NCBI GenBank assembly: GCA_016718505.1
Contig: JADKDE010000001.1
Span: forward strand, 889,501 to 953,500
Source: Saprospiraceae bacterium
GTDB taxonomy: Bacteria > Bacteroidota > Bacteroidia > Chitinophagales > Saprospiraceae
DNA: 64,000 bases
Direction: 5' to 3'
In this document: positions 27,208-36,428 of the stretch, one piece after another
Layout: each line of letters starts with the position of its first letter
Numbering within the stretch: the stretch's first letter is position 1
Notes under the pieces: generated by a model
The model's input: the letters and a program-made list of their open reading frames with translations, nothing else
Told to the model about the DNA's origin: nothing
The model's database searches: none
Program-made: the position numbers and the translations under genes

Positions 27208-28314
27208 ATGCAAAATACCAATGAACTTATTTACCAGATCGCACTGACCAAGTTGCCACATGTCGGGGTGATTACTGGTAAAAAATTACTACATTATTTT
27301 GGGAATGCTAGGGACATCTTTGAGGCTTCAACTAAGGAGATCTTAGCTTTACAGGGCATACAAGCGCGCTTGAAAAAGTCCTTCGAAGAGCGGGATAAGT
27401 GGCTGGAGTTCGCTGAGAGGGAAATTGAGTTCATAACGACACAGAATATTCAAACAGTTTTTATCACGGATGAGCACTACCCATTTCGTTTGAAATCCAA
27501 TAAAGATTCACCCCTAATGCTTTATGCCAAAGGGCAAATGGACTTTAATAGACCTAAGATTGTGGGTATGGTGGGTACACGAAATCCCTCTACCTATGGA
27601 AAGCAAATGGTTCGCAGTATCCTTGAAGGATTCCAAGATAGGGCCATTACTGTGATCAGTGGGTTGGCTTTTGGAGTGGATATCGAGGTTCATAAGGCGT
27701 GTCTCGATTTGGGGATTCCTACGGTTGGGATTATGGGATCGAGTTTTGACTTTATATACCCAGACGTACACACGCCTGTGGCCAAGCAGATGATGCAAGG
27801 TGATAATGCTGTCGTGACGGAATATACTTCTGGGTCCAAGCCTGATCGGGAGAATTTTCCTATGCGCAATCGGATCATAGCTGGGATGGTTGACGCTTTG
27901 GTGGTAGTCGAGTCCAAAGAAACAGGTGGTTCTATGATTACAGCATCTATGGCGGATGGCTACAATAGGACGGTTTTTGCTGTGCCTGGGCGTTCTATGG
28001 ACGCCAATTCACGTGGCTGCAATTATTTGATAAAGACACGGAAGGCGGAGCTTATTCAGAGCGCTGAAGACTTAATTTACGAAATGGAGTGGGGACAGGC
28101 TTCAAGGAAGTCGGTTCAGTTGTCTCTTTTTCAGGAGCTGAATGAAGAGGAAAGGTTGATTTTTAATCTGATTCAGCGGGAGCAAGTTATAACGTTAGAT
28201 GAGTTGTCAGATTTGACGGAGATGTCTCCTAGTAATTTGGCCAATCATTTGCTGCAAATGGAGTTTCGGGGTTTGCTCGTATCTCGGCCAGGAAAGCGTT
28301 ATGAATTGGTTTGA
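27208..28314 (+). CDS. dprA: DNA-processing protein DprA
   Basis: 368 residues. An N-terminal helical domain (LTKLPHVGVITGKKLLHYFG) precedes the Rossmann DprA domain with GMVGTRNPSTYGKQMVRSI, VISGLAFGVDIEVHKACL and FPMRNRIIAGMVDALVVVES. A C-terminal winged-helix segment (VITLDELSDLTEMSPSNLAN) completes the usual layout. DprA loads RecA onto incoming single-stranded DNA during natural transformation. It is the second gene after the TMTC-like gene, 19 bases apart. No other competence genes are in the window. Confidence 0.96.
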   Translation: MQNTNELIYQIALTKLPHVGVITGKKLLHYFGNARDIFEASTKEILALQGIQARLKKSFEERDKWLEFAEREIEFITTQNIQTVFITDEHYPFRLKSNKDSPLMLYAKGQMDFNRPKIVGMVGTRNPSTYGKQMVRSILEGFQDRAITVISGLAFGVDIEVHKACLDLGIPTVGIMGSSFDFIYPDVHTPVAKQMMQGDNAVVTEYTSGSKPDRENFPMRNRIIAGMVDALVVVESKETGGSMITASMADGYNRTVFAVPGRSMDANSRGCNYLIKTRKAELIQSAEDLIYEMEWGQASRKSVQLSLFQELNEEERLIFNLIQREQVITLDELSDLTEMSPSNLANHLLQMEFRGLLVSRPGKRYELV

Positions 28315-28317
28315 TAT

Positions 28318-28434
28318 TTGGGTGTGCCCTCGCGATGCGAGGTCGGGTCGTGCGTGGCTCCACTTCGTTTCGGTCTCTAAGAGACTTATCGCGACAACAT
28401 TGGGTCGCGATAACCACTACCACCCCTCACACGC
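28318..28434 (+). repeat. Dispersed GC-rich intergenic repeat, copy B
   Basis: Starts TTGGGTGTGCCCTCGCGATG, has the hairpin CCTCGCGATGCGAGG followed by TCGGGTCGTG, the block CGTTTCGGTCTC, and ends CCACCCCTCACACGC. It sits directly after the dprA stop, between convergent dprA and typA. Confidence 0.8.
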
Positions 28435-28470
28435 TAGGATGTGGGAGGGATGTGTTAATGCAATAAACAG

Positions 28471-28507
28471 AACTAACCTTTACACATTCATTGTGTAAAG
28501 GTTAGTT
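28471..28507. terminator. Perfect 16-bp hairpin between convergent genes
   Basis: AACTAACCTTTACACA pairs fully with TGTGTAAAGGTTAGTT around a 5-base loop (28487-28491). Its place between dprA and typA and its symmetry suggest a bidirectional terminator; the T tract is weak on both sides. Confidence 0.65.
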
Positions 28508-28551
28508 AAAGCCTTAAATTTTTTAAAAACCTAATCGGAGTATTATCCAAA

Positions 28552-30366
28552 TTAGTCCATATGTGCCAATGCTGGGTTTTTGGCTTTTTTCCTTTCGTGT
28601 TCTTTAAGGTATGTTTTACGCAATCGGATGCTTACTGGGGTTACTTCCACCAGTTCATCTTCTTGGATATACTCTAGGGCTTCCTCTAGTGAAAACTTTG
28701 TCGCAGGAATGATCCTAACCTTATCGTCACTACCAGATGCACGCATATTGGTAAGTTTTTTGGTCTTGGTTAGATTGATGACCATATCACCAGGTCGGGC
28801 GTTTTCGCCTACAACTTGGCCTTCGTATATCGGTTCATTGGGATCTATAAAAAATATACCTCGTTCTTGTAGATTGTTGATACTATAAGGAATCGCATCG
28901 CCAGTTTCCATCGATATGAGAGATCCGTTTTGTCTGCCTGGGATTTCTCCTTTGTGCGGTTGAAATTCTTTGAATCGGTGGGTCATGATGGCCTCACCAG
29001 CGGTAGCTGTCATCAGATAAGATCTGAGACCCATGATACCCCTAGATGGAATTTCGAATTCTAATAGAACTCGATCGCCTTTAGGTATCATATTGAGCAT
29101 GACGCCTTTTCTACGTGTGACGGTCTCAATGGCCTTTCCAGACACATTTTCAGGAAGGTCAATTCTTAACGATTCTATCGGTTCGTATTTTTGTCCATCT
29201 ATGGTTTTGAAGAGTACCTGAGGTTGTCCAATTTGCATTTCGTAACCTTCTCTTCTCATCGTTTCGATCAAGACAGAAAGGTGCAATACACCTCGACCAA
29301 AAACTTTGAACGAATCAGCAGAACCAGTGTCTTCCAGTCTCAAAGCCAAATTCTTTTCAAGTTCTTTTTCTAGTCTTTCTCTTACGTGACGGCTGGTTAC
29401 AAATTTTCCTTCTTTTCCAAAGAAAGGGGAATCATTGATGGTAAAAAGCATACTCATCGTTGGCTCATCGATGCTGATGGCAGGTAGTGCTTCTGGATTT
29501 TCGAAGTCGGCGATGGTATCTCCGATGTCAAATCCTTCGATTCCAACTACTGCACAGATATCTCCAGCTTCAACTTTTTCAGCTTTTACTTTTTCTAGTC
29601 CGTCGAAAACATACAATTCCTTGATTCGCGATTTTTCGATTTTACCATCTTTTTTCATCAATGAGATAGGTTGACCTGGGCTTAAAGAACCTCTGTGTAC
29701 TCTTCCGATGGCAATTCTTCCTATATAATTGGAATAATCCAAAGAAGTAATCAAAAGTTGGAGTGATCCTACTTCTACTTTAGGTTCAGGTATATTCTCA
29801 ACGATACAATCCAAGAGCGCATCGATATTGTCGGTCTTCTTTTTCCAGTCAGTACTCATCCAGCCTTGCTTCGCAGATCCGTATATTGTAGGAAAATCCA
29901 ATTGATCATCGGTGGCATCCAAATTGAACATCAATTCAAAAACTTGCTCATGAACTTCGTCTGGCGTACAGTTTTCTTTGTCCACTTTGTTGATGACTAC
30001 GATAGGCTTTAGTCCCATTTGTATGGCTTTTTCAAGAACAAAACGAGTCTGAGGCATTGGCCCTTCAAAAGCATCAACCAGCAATAGAACGCCATCAGCC
30101 ATGTTCAATACACGTTCGACTTCACCTCCAAAGTCAGAGTGACCAGGAGTATCGATGGTGTTGATCTTAATTCCTTTGTATGTGAGGGAAACATTTTTAG
30201 CCAAAATCGTGATACCACGTTCTCTTTCCAAGTCATTGTTGTCCATGATAAGATCTCCAGTAACTTGGTGTTCTTTGAATACTTTACAGGCGTGGATCAT
30301 TTTATCTACCAAGGTTGTCTTGCCGTGGTCAACGTGGGCAATTATGGCGATGTTTCTAATATTCAT
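28552..30366 (-). CDS. typA: Translational GTPase TypA/BipA
   Basis: 604 residues, the normal length. The G domain shows AHVDHGKTTLVDKM, NTIDTPGHSDFGGEVERVL and NKVDKENC. Domain II and the elongation-factor folds follow, then the TypA-specific C-terminus (GERGIFFIDPNEPIYEGQVV-like text; EGQVVGENARPGDM and NMRASGSDDKVRI). It is a ribosome-associated GTPase involved in 50S assembly and stress or cold growth. It is a single gene with a TACCTTTG box 16 bases upstream of the start. Confidence 0.97.
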   Translation of the reverse strand: MNIRNIAIIAHVDHGKTTLVDKMIHACKVFKEHQVTGDLIMDNNDLERERGITILAKNVSLTYKGIKINTIDTPGHSDFGGEVERVLNMADGVLLLVDAFEGPMPQTRFVLEKAIQMGLKPIVVINKVDKENCTPDEVHEQVFELMFNLDATDDQLDFPTIYGSAKQGWMSTDWKKKTDNIDALLDCIVENIPEPKVEVGSLQLLITSLDYSNYIGRIAIGRVHRGSLSPGQPISLMKKDGKIEKSRIKELYVFDGLEKVKAEKVEAGDICAVVGIEGFDIGDTIADFENPEALPAISIDEPTMSMLFTINDSPFFGKEGKFVTSRHVRERLEKELEKNLALRLEDTGSADSFKVFGRGVLHLSVLIETMRREGYEMQIGQPQVLFKTIDGQKYEPIESLRIDLPENVSGKAIETVTRRKGVMLNMIPKGDRVLLEFEIPSRGIMGLRSYLMTATAGEAIMTHRFKEFQPHKGEIPGRQNGSLISMETGDAIPYSINNLQERGIFFIDPNEPIYEGQVVGENARPGDMVINLTKTKKLTNMRASGSDDKVRIIPATKFSLEEALEYIQEDELVEVTPVSIRLRKTYLKEHERKKAKNPALAHMD

Positions 30367-30381
30367 TTTTTAAAATTTTTG

Positions 30382-30389
30382 CAAAGGTA
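30382..30389 (-). promoter_or_regulatory. -7 promoter box (TACCTTTG)
   Basis: Minus-strand TACCTTTG, 16 bases before the typA start, identical to the box upstream of the DUF6427-type gene. The implied leader is very short. Confidence 0.55.
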
Positions 30390-30621
30390 AAACAATTTAC
30401 CAACTTTTATACTGATTCCTATTATTATAGAGGTTTAAAATGAAATTATATTTTATAATATTAGGTAATCCTTAAAATATTATATTATTTCTTTAAAATC
30501 AGACGATTGTTCCAGTATATTTATCAAAAAAATTAAGGTATTCAGAATATAATTCTTTTGTTAAATGTTTGAATTTTGGAATTAGGAGATTTAAACATTC
30601 GAAAAATTCGCTGAAATTTCA

Positions 30622-30629
30622 TAAATTTG
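30622..30629 (+). promoter_or_regulatory. -7 promoter box (TAAATTTG)
   Basis: Matches TAnnTTTG, 20 bases before the receiver-protein ATG at 30650. Confidence 0.45.
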
Positions 30630-30649
30630 GAAAAAAATAAAGCCATAAC

Positions 30650-31138
30650 ATGCGTACAGTGTTGATCGACGATGAAATCGCTTGTACCTCGAGTCTTCAG
30701 ATAGAACTTAATACGTACTGTCCAACGATAGAAATTGTGGGCGTATTTAACAGTCCCGACGATGCAATATTGTACCTAAAGGCGGATCCACCAGACTTGA
30801 TATTTTTGGATGTGGATATGGGTGTGATGACGGGATTTGATTTGCTCAGACATCTGAAAGATATAAGTTTTGAAATCATCTTTGTGACCGCGCATGAAAA
30901 TTTTGCATTGAAAGCTTTTGAATATCGTGCTGCAGACTACCTTTTGAAGCCAATATTAAAACATCGTCTAATTGAATCAGTAGAAAGAGTTAATCAAAAG
31001 ATCCAGCAAAAGCTGGCAGCAAAGAAAGGCTCGATTCCCAAAGTTGAAACCAGCGATCAGAGGACAAAACCACAAATACAAAGTATCCCTATTCCAACTT
31101 CAGATGGTTTGGAAATGCTAAAAATATTACCCAATTAA
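30650..31138 (+). CDS. LytTR-type response regulator lacking its DNA-binding domain
   Basis: 162 residues. The receiver domain (1-120) is complete: acidic pair in LIDDE, phospho-acceptor Asp54 (LIFLDVDMGVMTG), Thr in FVTAHE and Lys in DYLLKPIL. A linker follows, then the words IPIPTSDGLEMLKI, which look like the first strand of a LytTR domain. The frame stops four residues later. Only about 90 bases remain before the kinase gene, too few for the missing 85 residues, so this is a deletion or a true receiver-only form and not a simple frameshift. The following propeller kinase is of the LytS type that normally partners a LytTR regulator. Confidence 0.85.
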   Translation: MRTVLIDDEIACTSSLQIELNTYCPTIEIVGVFNSPDDAILYLKADPPDLIFLDVDMGVMTGFDLLRHLKDISFEIIFVTAHENFALKAFEYRAADYLLKPILKHRLIESVERVNQKIQQKLAAKKGSIPKVETSDQRTKPQIQSIPIPTSDGLEMLKILPN

Positions 31139-31228
31139 TTACCGAATATGGAGTCAAAAGTGTAAATTATGTATTGTGCTTTGATTCAGGGGTGCAAAAT
31201 AATTAACATTGCAATTGTGAATAAAGTC

Positions 31229-34200
31229 ATGCATTTAGTTCTGTCGATTTTGTGTCTTCTTCTGGTCTCCCAGATAGGGAATGCCCAAGTATTAAATGCA
31301 GGAAAATTTTCTAGCCCCATATTTGAAACCATCAAGCTCAATGATGGCAATAATATCAAGTCACTCACCTGTGCTACAAAAGACCAAAAAGAAGTATTGT
31401 GGTTCGGTACCAAGGAGGGCTTATACCAATATAATGGTACAAAATTCACTCCGATTCCATATCATGGGAGAGATTCTACAACCATCAGATCCAAGTTGCT
31501 AAAGGATTTGTTTTGCGACAGCAAAGGTCAAGTTTGGGTCTGTCAGGAAGGTTACCTAGATGTATTTGACAATGTATCCAACAAGTTTGTTGCGGTGAAT
31601 TCGGTAGGTAAGGATATTTATATTTCTGAAATCATCCAAATTGATGCCCAGCACCTCCTTGCAGTAGCCATGGACAGGGATAAGTTCTTAAATGCTGGTC
31701 TTTTTAAAATTGATATAAATACTTTTAAGGCTACAAAATATATAGTTCCGGAGCGTTTGTTGCCGAATGGACGGAGAATACATCGCTCATGTACGGGAGT
31801 CCGACAAGATACAAAGGATTCTAGTCTGATATGGGTTTCGACAGAAAAGGGCTTGGCAAAATTTGATTTGAAAACGAAGTCTTTTCAAGCGTATTATGAA
31901 AATCCATTGATTGATGAAAAGGAGTATTCTTATCACTCCTGTTTGGAAAATTGGGATAATAATACTTTGCTCATTGGAAGTTGGGGACCTGGCTTGATTC
32001 AGTTTGATATAGAAAAAAAGATATATTCTAGAGTACTTTTTAGACCACATCTGAAGGATGATTACCGCATTGTTCATTTTATCAAAAGGAAGAATAAAGA
32101 TGAAATATGGGTGGGAACAGGTTTTGGAGTGCTAATATATAATGTAAGGCAGAGGAAGGAAAAATCGTGGGAGTACGAACCGAATAATCCACATTCTATC
32201 TTAGGCTTTATGTGCTTAGATATGGTCACAGACAAGGATGGAGCTCATTATTTTTGCATGGAAGATGGACTGAGTAAATATGATTGGCATGCAAATCAAA
32301 TCAAATATTTTGAGTTTTTTATAAGGGAAAAATTAAATCCAAATTTTTTTGATGTAACCGCTGTCGTTGAATCCCCAAAAGCTGATAAATTGTATATAGC
32401 GATCGACGCTGGTGAAAGTCTTTACGAATTGGATGTCCAGAATTACCGCTATGAGTTGTATAAATTATTTCCATGGAAAAATAAAAAATTAGAACCAAAA
32501 TATATCACGGGTTTGGCCTTCATTGACGATGAAAATATTCTGATATCTACAAAGGATAAATTTCAAGTTTTTAACACTAAAATGAAAAAATTGACACCAC
32601 AGGATTGTGGGTGGATTAAAGCATCCATGCCCAGCTCTTTTAGTTTGAAGACGATGATTAAAGACAATATAGGCAAGATCTGGTTGATTGGTCAGAATGA
32701 TTTTTGTATCATCGACTGGGCTTCAAAAAAAGCCATCCATTCATATCTAAAGAGCAACAATGAGGATTTAAAATACATCAATGAAAGAATTCACAGCATC
32801 GTTTTTAAGAAAAATAATGAAGCATTGTTCGCTACTTCGAACGGATTTATCGAATTCGATGGCAGCCGCTTTAGACAATTATTAATCAATGCCAAGGACA
32901 AAGATCCCATAAATTATATCATGGGAGGGGCCTATGACGATAATACGCAAAGCTATTGGGCGATTATTGCCAATCAAGGTTTGGTAAAACTAAAAGCGAA
33001 AGGAGACAAGTTGGTCATTGAACCCCAAAAGGATGGATCTGATTATGTGCTTCAGGGCATTTATTATCAAATATTGAAAGATAGGTCTGGTATTTTTTGG
33101 TTAAAATCACAGCATAATTTAGAATTTTTTGATCCCAAAACAAATAAATCCAAAATACTAGGCAGTCAAGAAGGGATGGTTTATTCCGTAGTTAAAAACT
33201 ATTTTCAAGCAATGGATTTTTTACCATCTGGGAGGCTTTATTTTGTTACGGGCAGGAAAAATATTGCCTATTTAGACCCACAAAGGATATATGATATGAC
33301 AGAATCTACTCCAACAGTGGATATAAAATCCCTGAAAGTTTTTGATAAGTTATTGCCCATGAATTCTATGAATGATGGATCCATTGACCTTACCTATAAA
33401 CAAAATTTTTTCACGATACAGTATGATGCCATTCATTATTTTAAGCCCAATGATATACGATATGTGCACAAACTGGAAGGAATCGACCCCAATTGGAGCA
33501 CCGAAGGGCAAGCACAGGTAAGTTATACCAATATCAGCGGCGGAAATTATCAGTTTAGAGTGAAAGCTGTCAATTCTACTGGGGATGAAGGGCCTGAATC
33601 GGTTTTGAATATTTCCATTGAACCACCATTTTGGCAAAAACTTTGGTTTCAAATTTTGTTTGGATGTGGATTGATTGGCTTGGTTTTGGGTTATATTAAG
33701 TATCGGGAAGTAAAGATCAATGAAAAGAGAAATTTGGAGCAGTTGGCACTCCAGAGTGAAATAAAGTCATTGAGATCTCAGATGAATCCCCATTTTATCT
33801 TCAACGCCATCAACACCGTCAAGCACAAAGTATTGACAGACAATCCCCTGCAAGCGTCTGAGTTTTTGAGTCAATTCGCATTGTTGTTGCGCAAGATTTT
33901 ATACCAGACCAGAGAACAAGTCGTGAGTATAAAAGAAGATTTGGAAACATTGGAGCTTTATATAGCCCTGGAGCAGGAGCGACAAGTTGGGGGCTTTAAG
34001 GTGGTTTATGATATCGATAGATCATTGGATCTAAATTCCATTTTTATTCCGCCCATGCTTGTACAACCTTTCGTCGAAAATGCCATCAAACACGGACTTC
34101 CAAAACTCAAAGAAAAGGGAGTATTGACCATTTCTATAAAAAAGCCTGATTCCCAACATGTGCCTTACCTCTGTATCATATCAATAGAGGATAATGGCGT

Positions 34201-34381
34201 AGGTAGGATAAAAAATAAGGAAGCCGGTGCAACAAATCACAAATCTCTAGGCATGACGATCACGCAAGAAAGAATCGATATGTACAATAAACTTACGGGC
34301 GCAAATTTGAAATTTGAAATAATAGATAAAATTAATGATTCGGGAAATGCCGAAGGAACCAAAATTATTATGTATATTTAG
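31229..34381 (+). CDS. Propeller-type sensor histidine kinase (LytS class)
   Basis: About 1050 residues from the ATG at 31229, chosen because it gives a clean signal peptide (MHLVLSILCLLLVSQIGNAQ); an in-frame ATG at 31169 would add 20 residues. The periplasmic part holds beta-propeller repeats (VLWFGTKEGLYQYNG, IWVSTEKGLAKFDL, IWVGTGFGVLIYN) and a Y_Y_Y domain (DIRYVHKLEGIDPNWSTEG). One membrane helix follows (FQILFGCGLIGLVLGYI). The His_kinase core reads SQMNPHFIFNAINTVKH, and the ATPase domain has FVENAIKHGL and EDNGVG. It should sense an envelope ligand, often a glycan, and phosphorylate the receiver protein encoded 90 bases upstream. A secreted glycosidase-like gene begins 13 bases downstream. 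Confidence 0.92.
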   Translation: MHLVLSILCLLLVSQIGNAQVLNAGKFSSPIFETIKLNDGNNIKSLTCATKDQKEVLWFGTKEGLYQYNGTKFTPIPYHGRDSTTIRSKLLKDLFCDSKGQVWVCQEGYLDVFDNVSNKFVAVNSVGKDIYISEIIQIDAQHLLAVAMDRDKFLNAGLFKIDINTFKATKYIVPERLLPNGRRIHRSCTGVRQDTKDSSLIWVSTEKGLAKFDLKTKSFQAYYENPLIDEKEYSYHSCLENWDNNTLLIGSWGPGLIQFDIEKKIYSRVLFRPHLKDDYRIVHFIKRKNKDEIWVGTGFGVLIYNVRQRKEKSWEYEPNNPHSILGFMCLDMVTDKDGAHYFCMEDGLSKYDWHANQIKYFEFFIREKLNPNFFDVTAVVESPKADKLYIAIDAGESLYELDVQNYRYELYKLFPWKNKKLEPKYITGLAFIDDENILISTKDKFQVFNTKMKKLTPQDCGWIKASMPSSFSLKTMIKDNIGKIWLIGQNDFCIIDWASKKAIHSYLKSNNEDLKYINERIHSIVFKKNNEALFATSNGFIEFDGSRFRQLLINAKDKDPINYIMGGAYDDNTQSYWAIIANQGLVKLKAKGDKLVIEPQKDGSDYVLQGIYYQILKDRSGIFWLKSQHNLEFFDPKTNKSKILGSQEGMVYSVVKNYFQAMDFLPSGRLYFVTGRKNIAYLDPQRIYDMTESTPTVDIKSLKVFDKLLPMNSMNDGSIDLTYKQNFFTIQYDAIHYFKPNDIRYVHKLEGIDPNWSTEGQAQVSYTNISGGNYQFRVKAVNSTGDEGPESVLNISIEPPFWQKLWFQILFGCGLIGLVLGYIKYREVKINEKRNLEQLALQSEIKSLRSQMNPHFIFNAINTVKHKVLTDNPLQASEFLSQFALLLRKILYQTREQVVSIKEDLETLELYIALEQERQVGGFKVVYDIDRSLDLNSIFIPPMLVQPFVENAIKHGLPKLKEKGVLTISIKKPDSQHVPYLCIISIEDNGVGRIKNKEAGATNHKSLGMTITQERIDMYNKLTGANLKFEIIDKINDSGNAEGTKIIMYI

Positions 34382-34394
34382 TTAAATTTTACGT

Positions 34395-36257
34395 ATGAAA
34401 ACAAATATTATCATCGCATTTATGATTTTTGCATCCCAGCTGATGGGGCAAGAGCAGAAGTGTACCCAAGTAGGCATGAATGTAAATGTGAATGTTTACT
34501 GGGGCCGTGAAGTGCCATTTTCTAACCTCATGATGCAAGCATCCCCATGGATCCCTTGTGATGAAGATTGGACTTATGACCTGCCAGATAATTATACATT
34601 TTATGACAAAATATCTTATAATACAAAGGGATATCCTACCGAAATACCTCAAGTAGTTCAGGGTCTTGATAAAAGGCAGTGCGTAAAATCAGTTCTAGCA
34701 TGGGATAACGGAGGAATACTGCCGACTGGTATTTACAAATTACTGTATGAAGGAACGGGTAATATAGAACTCTATGGACGAGATACGGTCAATATCATTA
34801 GCAGAACGAATGGTTATATTGAATTTGTTTTGAAATCGCATAAGTCAATTAATCCCATGCAAGATGCTGGTGGCCTTGGGCTTTTGATCAGAAGCTCAAG
34901 CTCTTTGGATCCCATCAGAAATATCAGAGTACTCCTTCCAGGCGCTAGTGAGACGGATGCTCACTATCCTTTCAATAAGGCTTTCATAGATAAAGTCAAG
35001 CCCTTTAAGACGCTTAGATTCATGAATTGGATCGGTTCATATTGGTCAGAAGATAGTCTTTGGAGTGAACGAAGGCCCAAGGATTATTTTACCCAGTTCA
35101 ATATGATAGATTGGCCATTTGGTAAGAAAAAAGCTATGTCTTATGAATACATGATACAGCTCTGCAATCTCACGGGAAGTGATATGTGGCTAAGTATTCC
35201 GTATAATGCCGATCAGGCCTATGTTGAAAACTTAGGAAAACTCATTGATGACAACCTAAATTCAAACTTAAAAGTGTATTTGGAATATGGAAATGAAGTT
35301 TGGAATCACGGGTTCAATTATCTGAAACAATACAACTATGTCAAGGACAATGTCCCTAGTAATCTCGCCCAAAGTGATCATCAGTATCGTTATGTTTACC
35401 ATGCAAATAAAGCATTTCAGGCGTTTAAGAAATATAATAATCACCAAATAATTAGAATCATCGGAGGGCAACAAGCCAACCCAGACGTAATGAGGAGATC
35501 GCTCGAAGGGTTAAGCTTTTTGAATATAGCCTCGGAATTCGATGCTGGGAGTGTGACTGATTATGGATTTCAACTTGATATCTCGAGTGAATTCAATGCA
35601 GATACTCAAATCAAAGACATTGCTGCCGCAAGTAGGCGGTCTATGGAACAGGCCGTGCAGTATATAGTGCAAAATAATGAGCAATTACAAGCACTAGGAA
35701 AAGAATTGATAACTTACGAAGGAGGCTTTCACGCGACAACCATCTATGATCCTCTGAATCCACCAGCATATTTACAAACTTTGGTCGATTTTCAGAAAGA
35801 TACGAGCTGCTATAATATATACAGCGAATGGATGAGTCAGATAAAAAGCATCACGAATGGGACATTGCAGATGGCTTTTGTGCTTGGGGATAATCCATAT
35901 TCATCTTCAGGGAATTTTGGGCATTTGCAAAATATTTTCACGGATGATGCTACGAATAGCCCTAAATACAAGGCTCTGCTGGATTTCTGCTTGGGAGTGG
36001 ATTCTAAGGAGATATTGAGTGAAAATGACGAAATTACCCTATATCCTAACCCTGCAACTAGCTATCTGCACGTGGAGTCAAAGGATAAGCAAATCAGCAG
36101 TATAGAAATAATGGATTTATTAGGAAGGGTGGTTTTTTACGAAAAAGGGCAAGCAAATCTCTGGGAAATTAATTTGCCTAATATGATACAAGGCATGTAT
36201 ATTTTGAGATATAATATAGAAGGAAGGGTGTATCAAAAACCTATCATCCTACGGTAG
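34395..36257 (+). CDS. Secreted glycosidase-like protein with T9SS sorting tail
   Basis: 620 residues. A signal peptide (TNIIIAFMIFASQLMGQ) leads into a beta-rich N-terminal region, then a TIM-barrel-like region. The latter has FMNWIGSYWSEDSLW, DMWLSIPYNADQAYVENL and LEYGNEVWNHGF, where Glu301 in the G-N-E motif resembles the acid/base residue of clan A glycoside hydrolases. LITYEGGFH near 440 could supply the nucleophile Glu. The last 80 residues form a T9SS type A domain (LYPNPATSYLHVESKD, IMDLLGRVVFYEKG). The substrate is unknown. It is probably co-transcribed with the propeller kinase, 13 bases upstream. Assignment to a GH family is not possible by eye. Confidence 0.78.
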   Translation: MKTNIIIAFMIFASQLMGQEQKCTQVGMNVNVNVYWGREVPFSNLMMQASPWIPCDEDWTYDLPDNYTFYDKISYNTKGYPTEIPQVVQGLDKRQCVKSVLAWDNGGILPTGIYKLLYEGTGNIELYGRDTVNIISRTNGYIEFVLKSHKSINPMQDAGGLGLLIRSSSSLDPIRNIRVLLPGASETDAHYPFNKAFIDKVKPFKTLRFMNWIGSYWSEDSLWSERRPKDYFTQFNMIDWPFGKKKAMSYEYMIQLCNLTGSDMWLSIPYNADQAYVENLGKLIDDNLNSNLKVYLEYGNEVWNHGFNYLKQYNYVKDNVPSNLAQSDHQYRYVYHANKAFQAFKKYNNHQIIRIIGGQQANPDVMRRSLEGLSFLNIASEFDAGSVTDYGFQLDISSEFNADTQIKDIAAASRRSMEQAVQYIVQNNEQLQALGKELITYEGGFHATTIYDPLNPPAYLQTLVDFQKDTSCYNIYSEWMSQIKSITNGTLQMAFVLGDNPYSSSGNFGHLQNIFTDDATNSPKYKALLDFCLGVDSKEILSENDEITLYPNPATSYLHVESKDKQISSIEIMDLLGRVVFYEKGQANLWEINLPNMIQGMYILRYNIEGRVYQKPIILR

Positions 36258-36270
36258 TTATGAAATCCTA

Positions 36271-36412
36271 GTGCGTGAGGGACCGTAACGATGGTCTCCG
36301 AAACGAAGTGTAGGAGGCCAGTCTCGACAAAGGAAGAGACCGAAACGGAGTGTAGTCGTGAAGTGCCCGACCCGATGCCGTCCACTAGGACGAGTGAGGG
36401 ACACGCCCCAAT
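36271..36412 (-). repeat. Dispersed GC-rich intergenic repeat, copy C
   Basis: On the minus strand it starts TTGGGGCGTGTCCCTCAC, has GCATCGGGTCGGGC, two copies of a CGTTTCGG block with GTCTC/GAGAC arms, and ends GTCCCTCACGCAC. It lies between convergent genes. Confidence 0.78.
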
Positions 36413-36428
36413 AACGAGTAATATAAAC

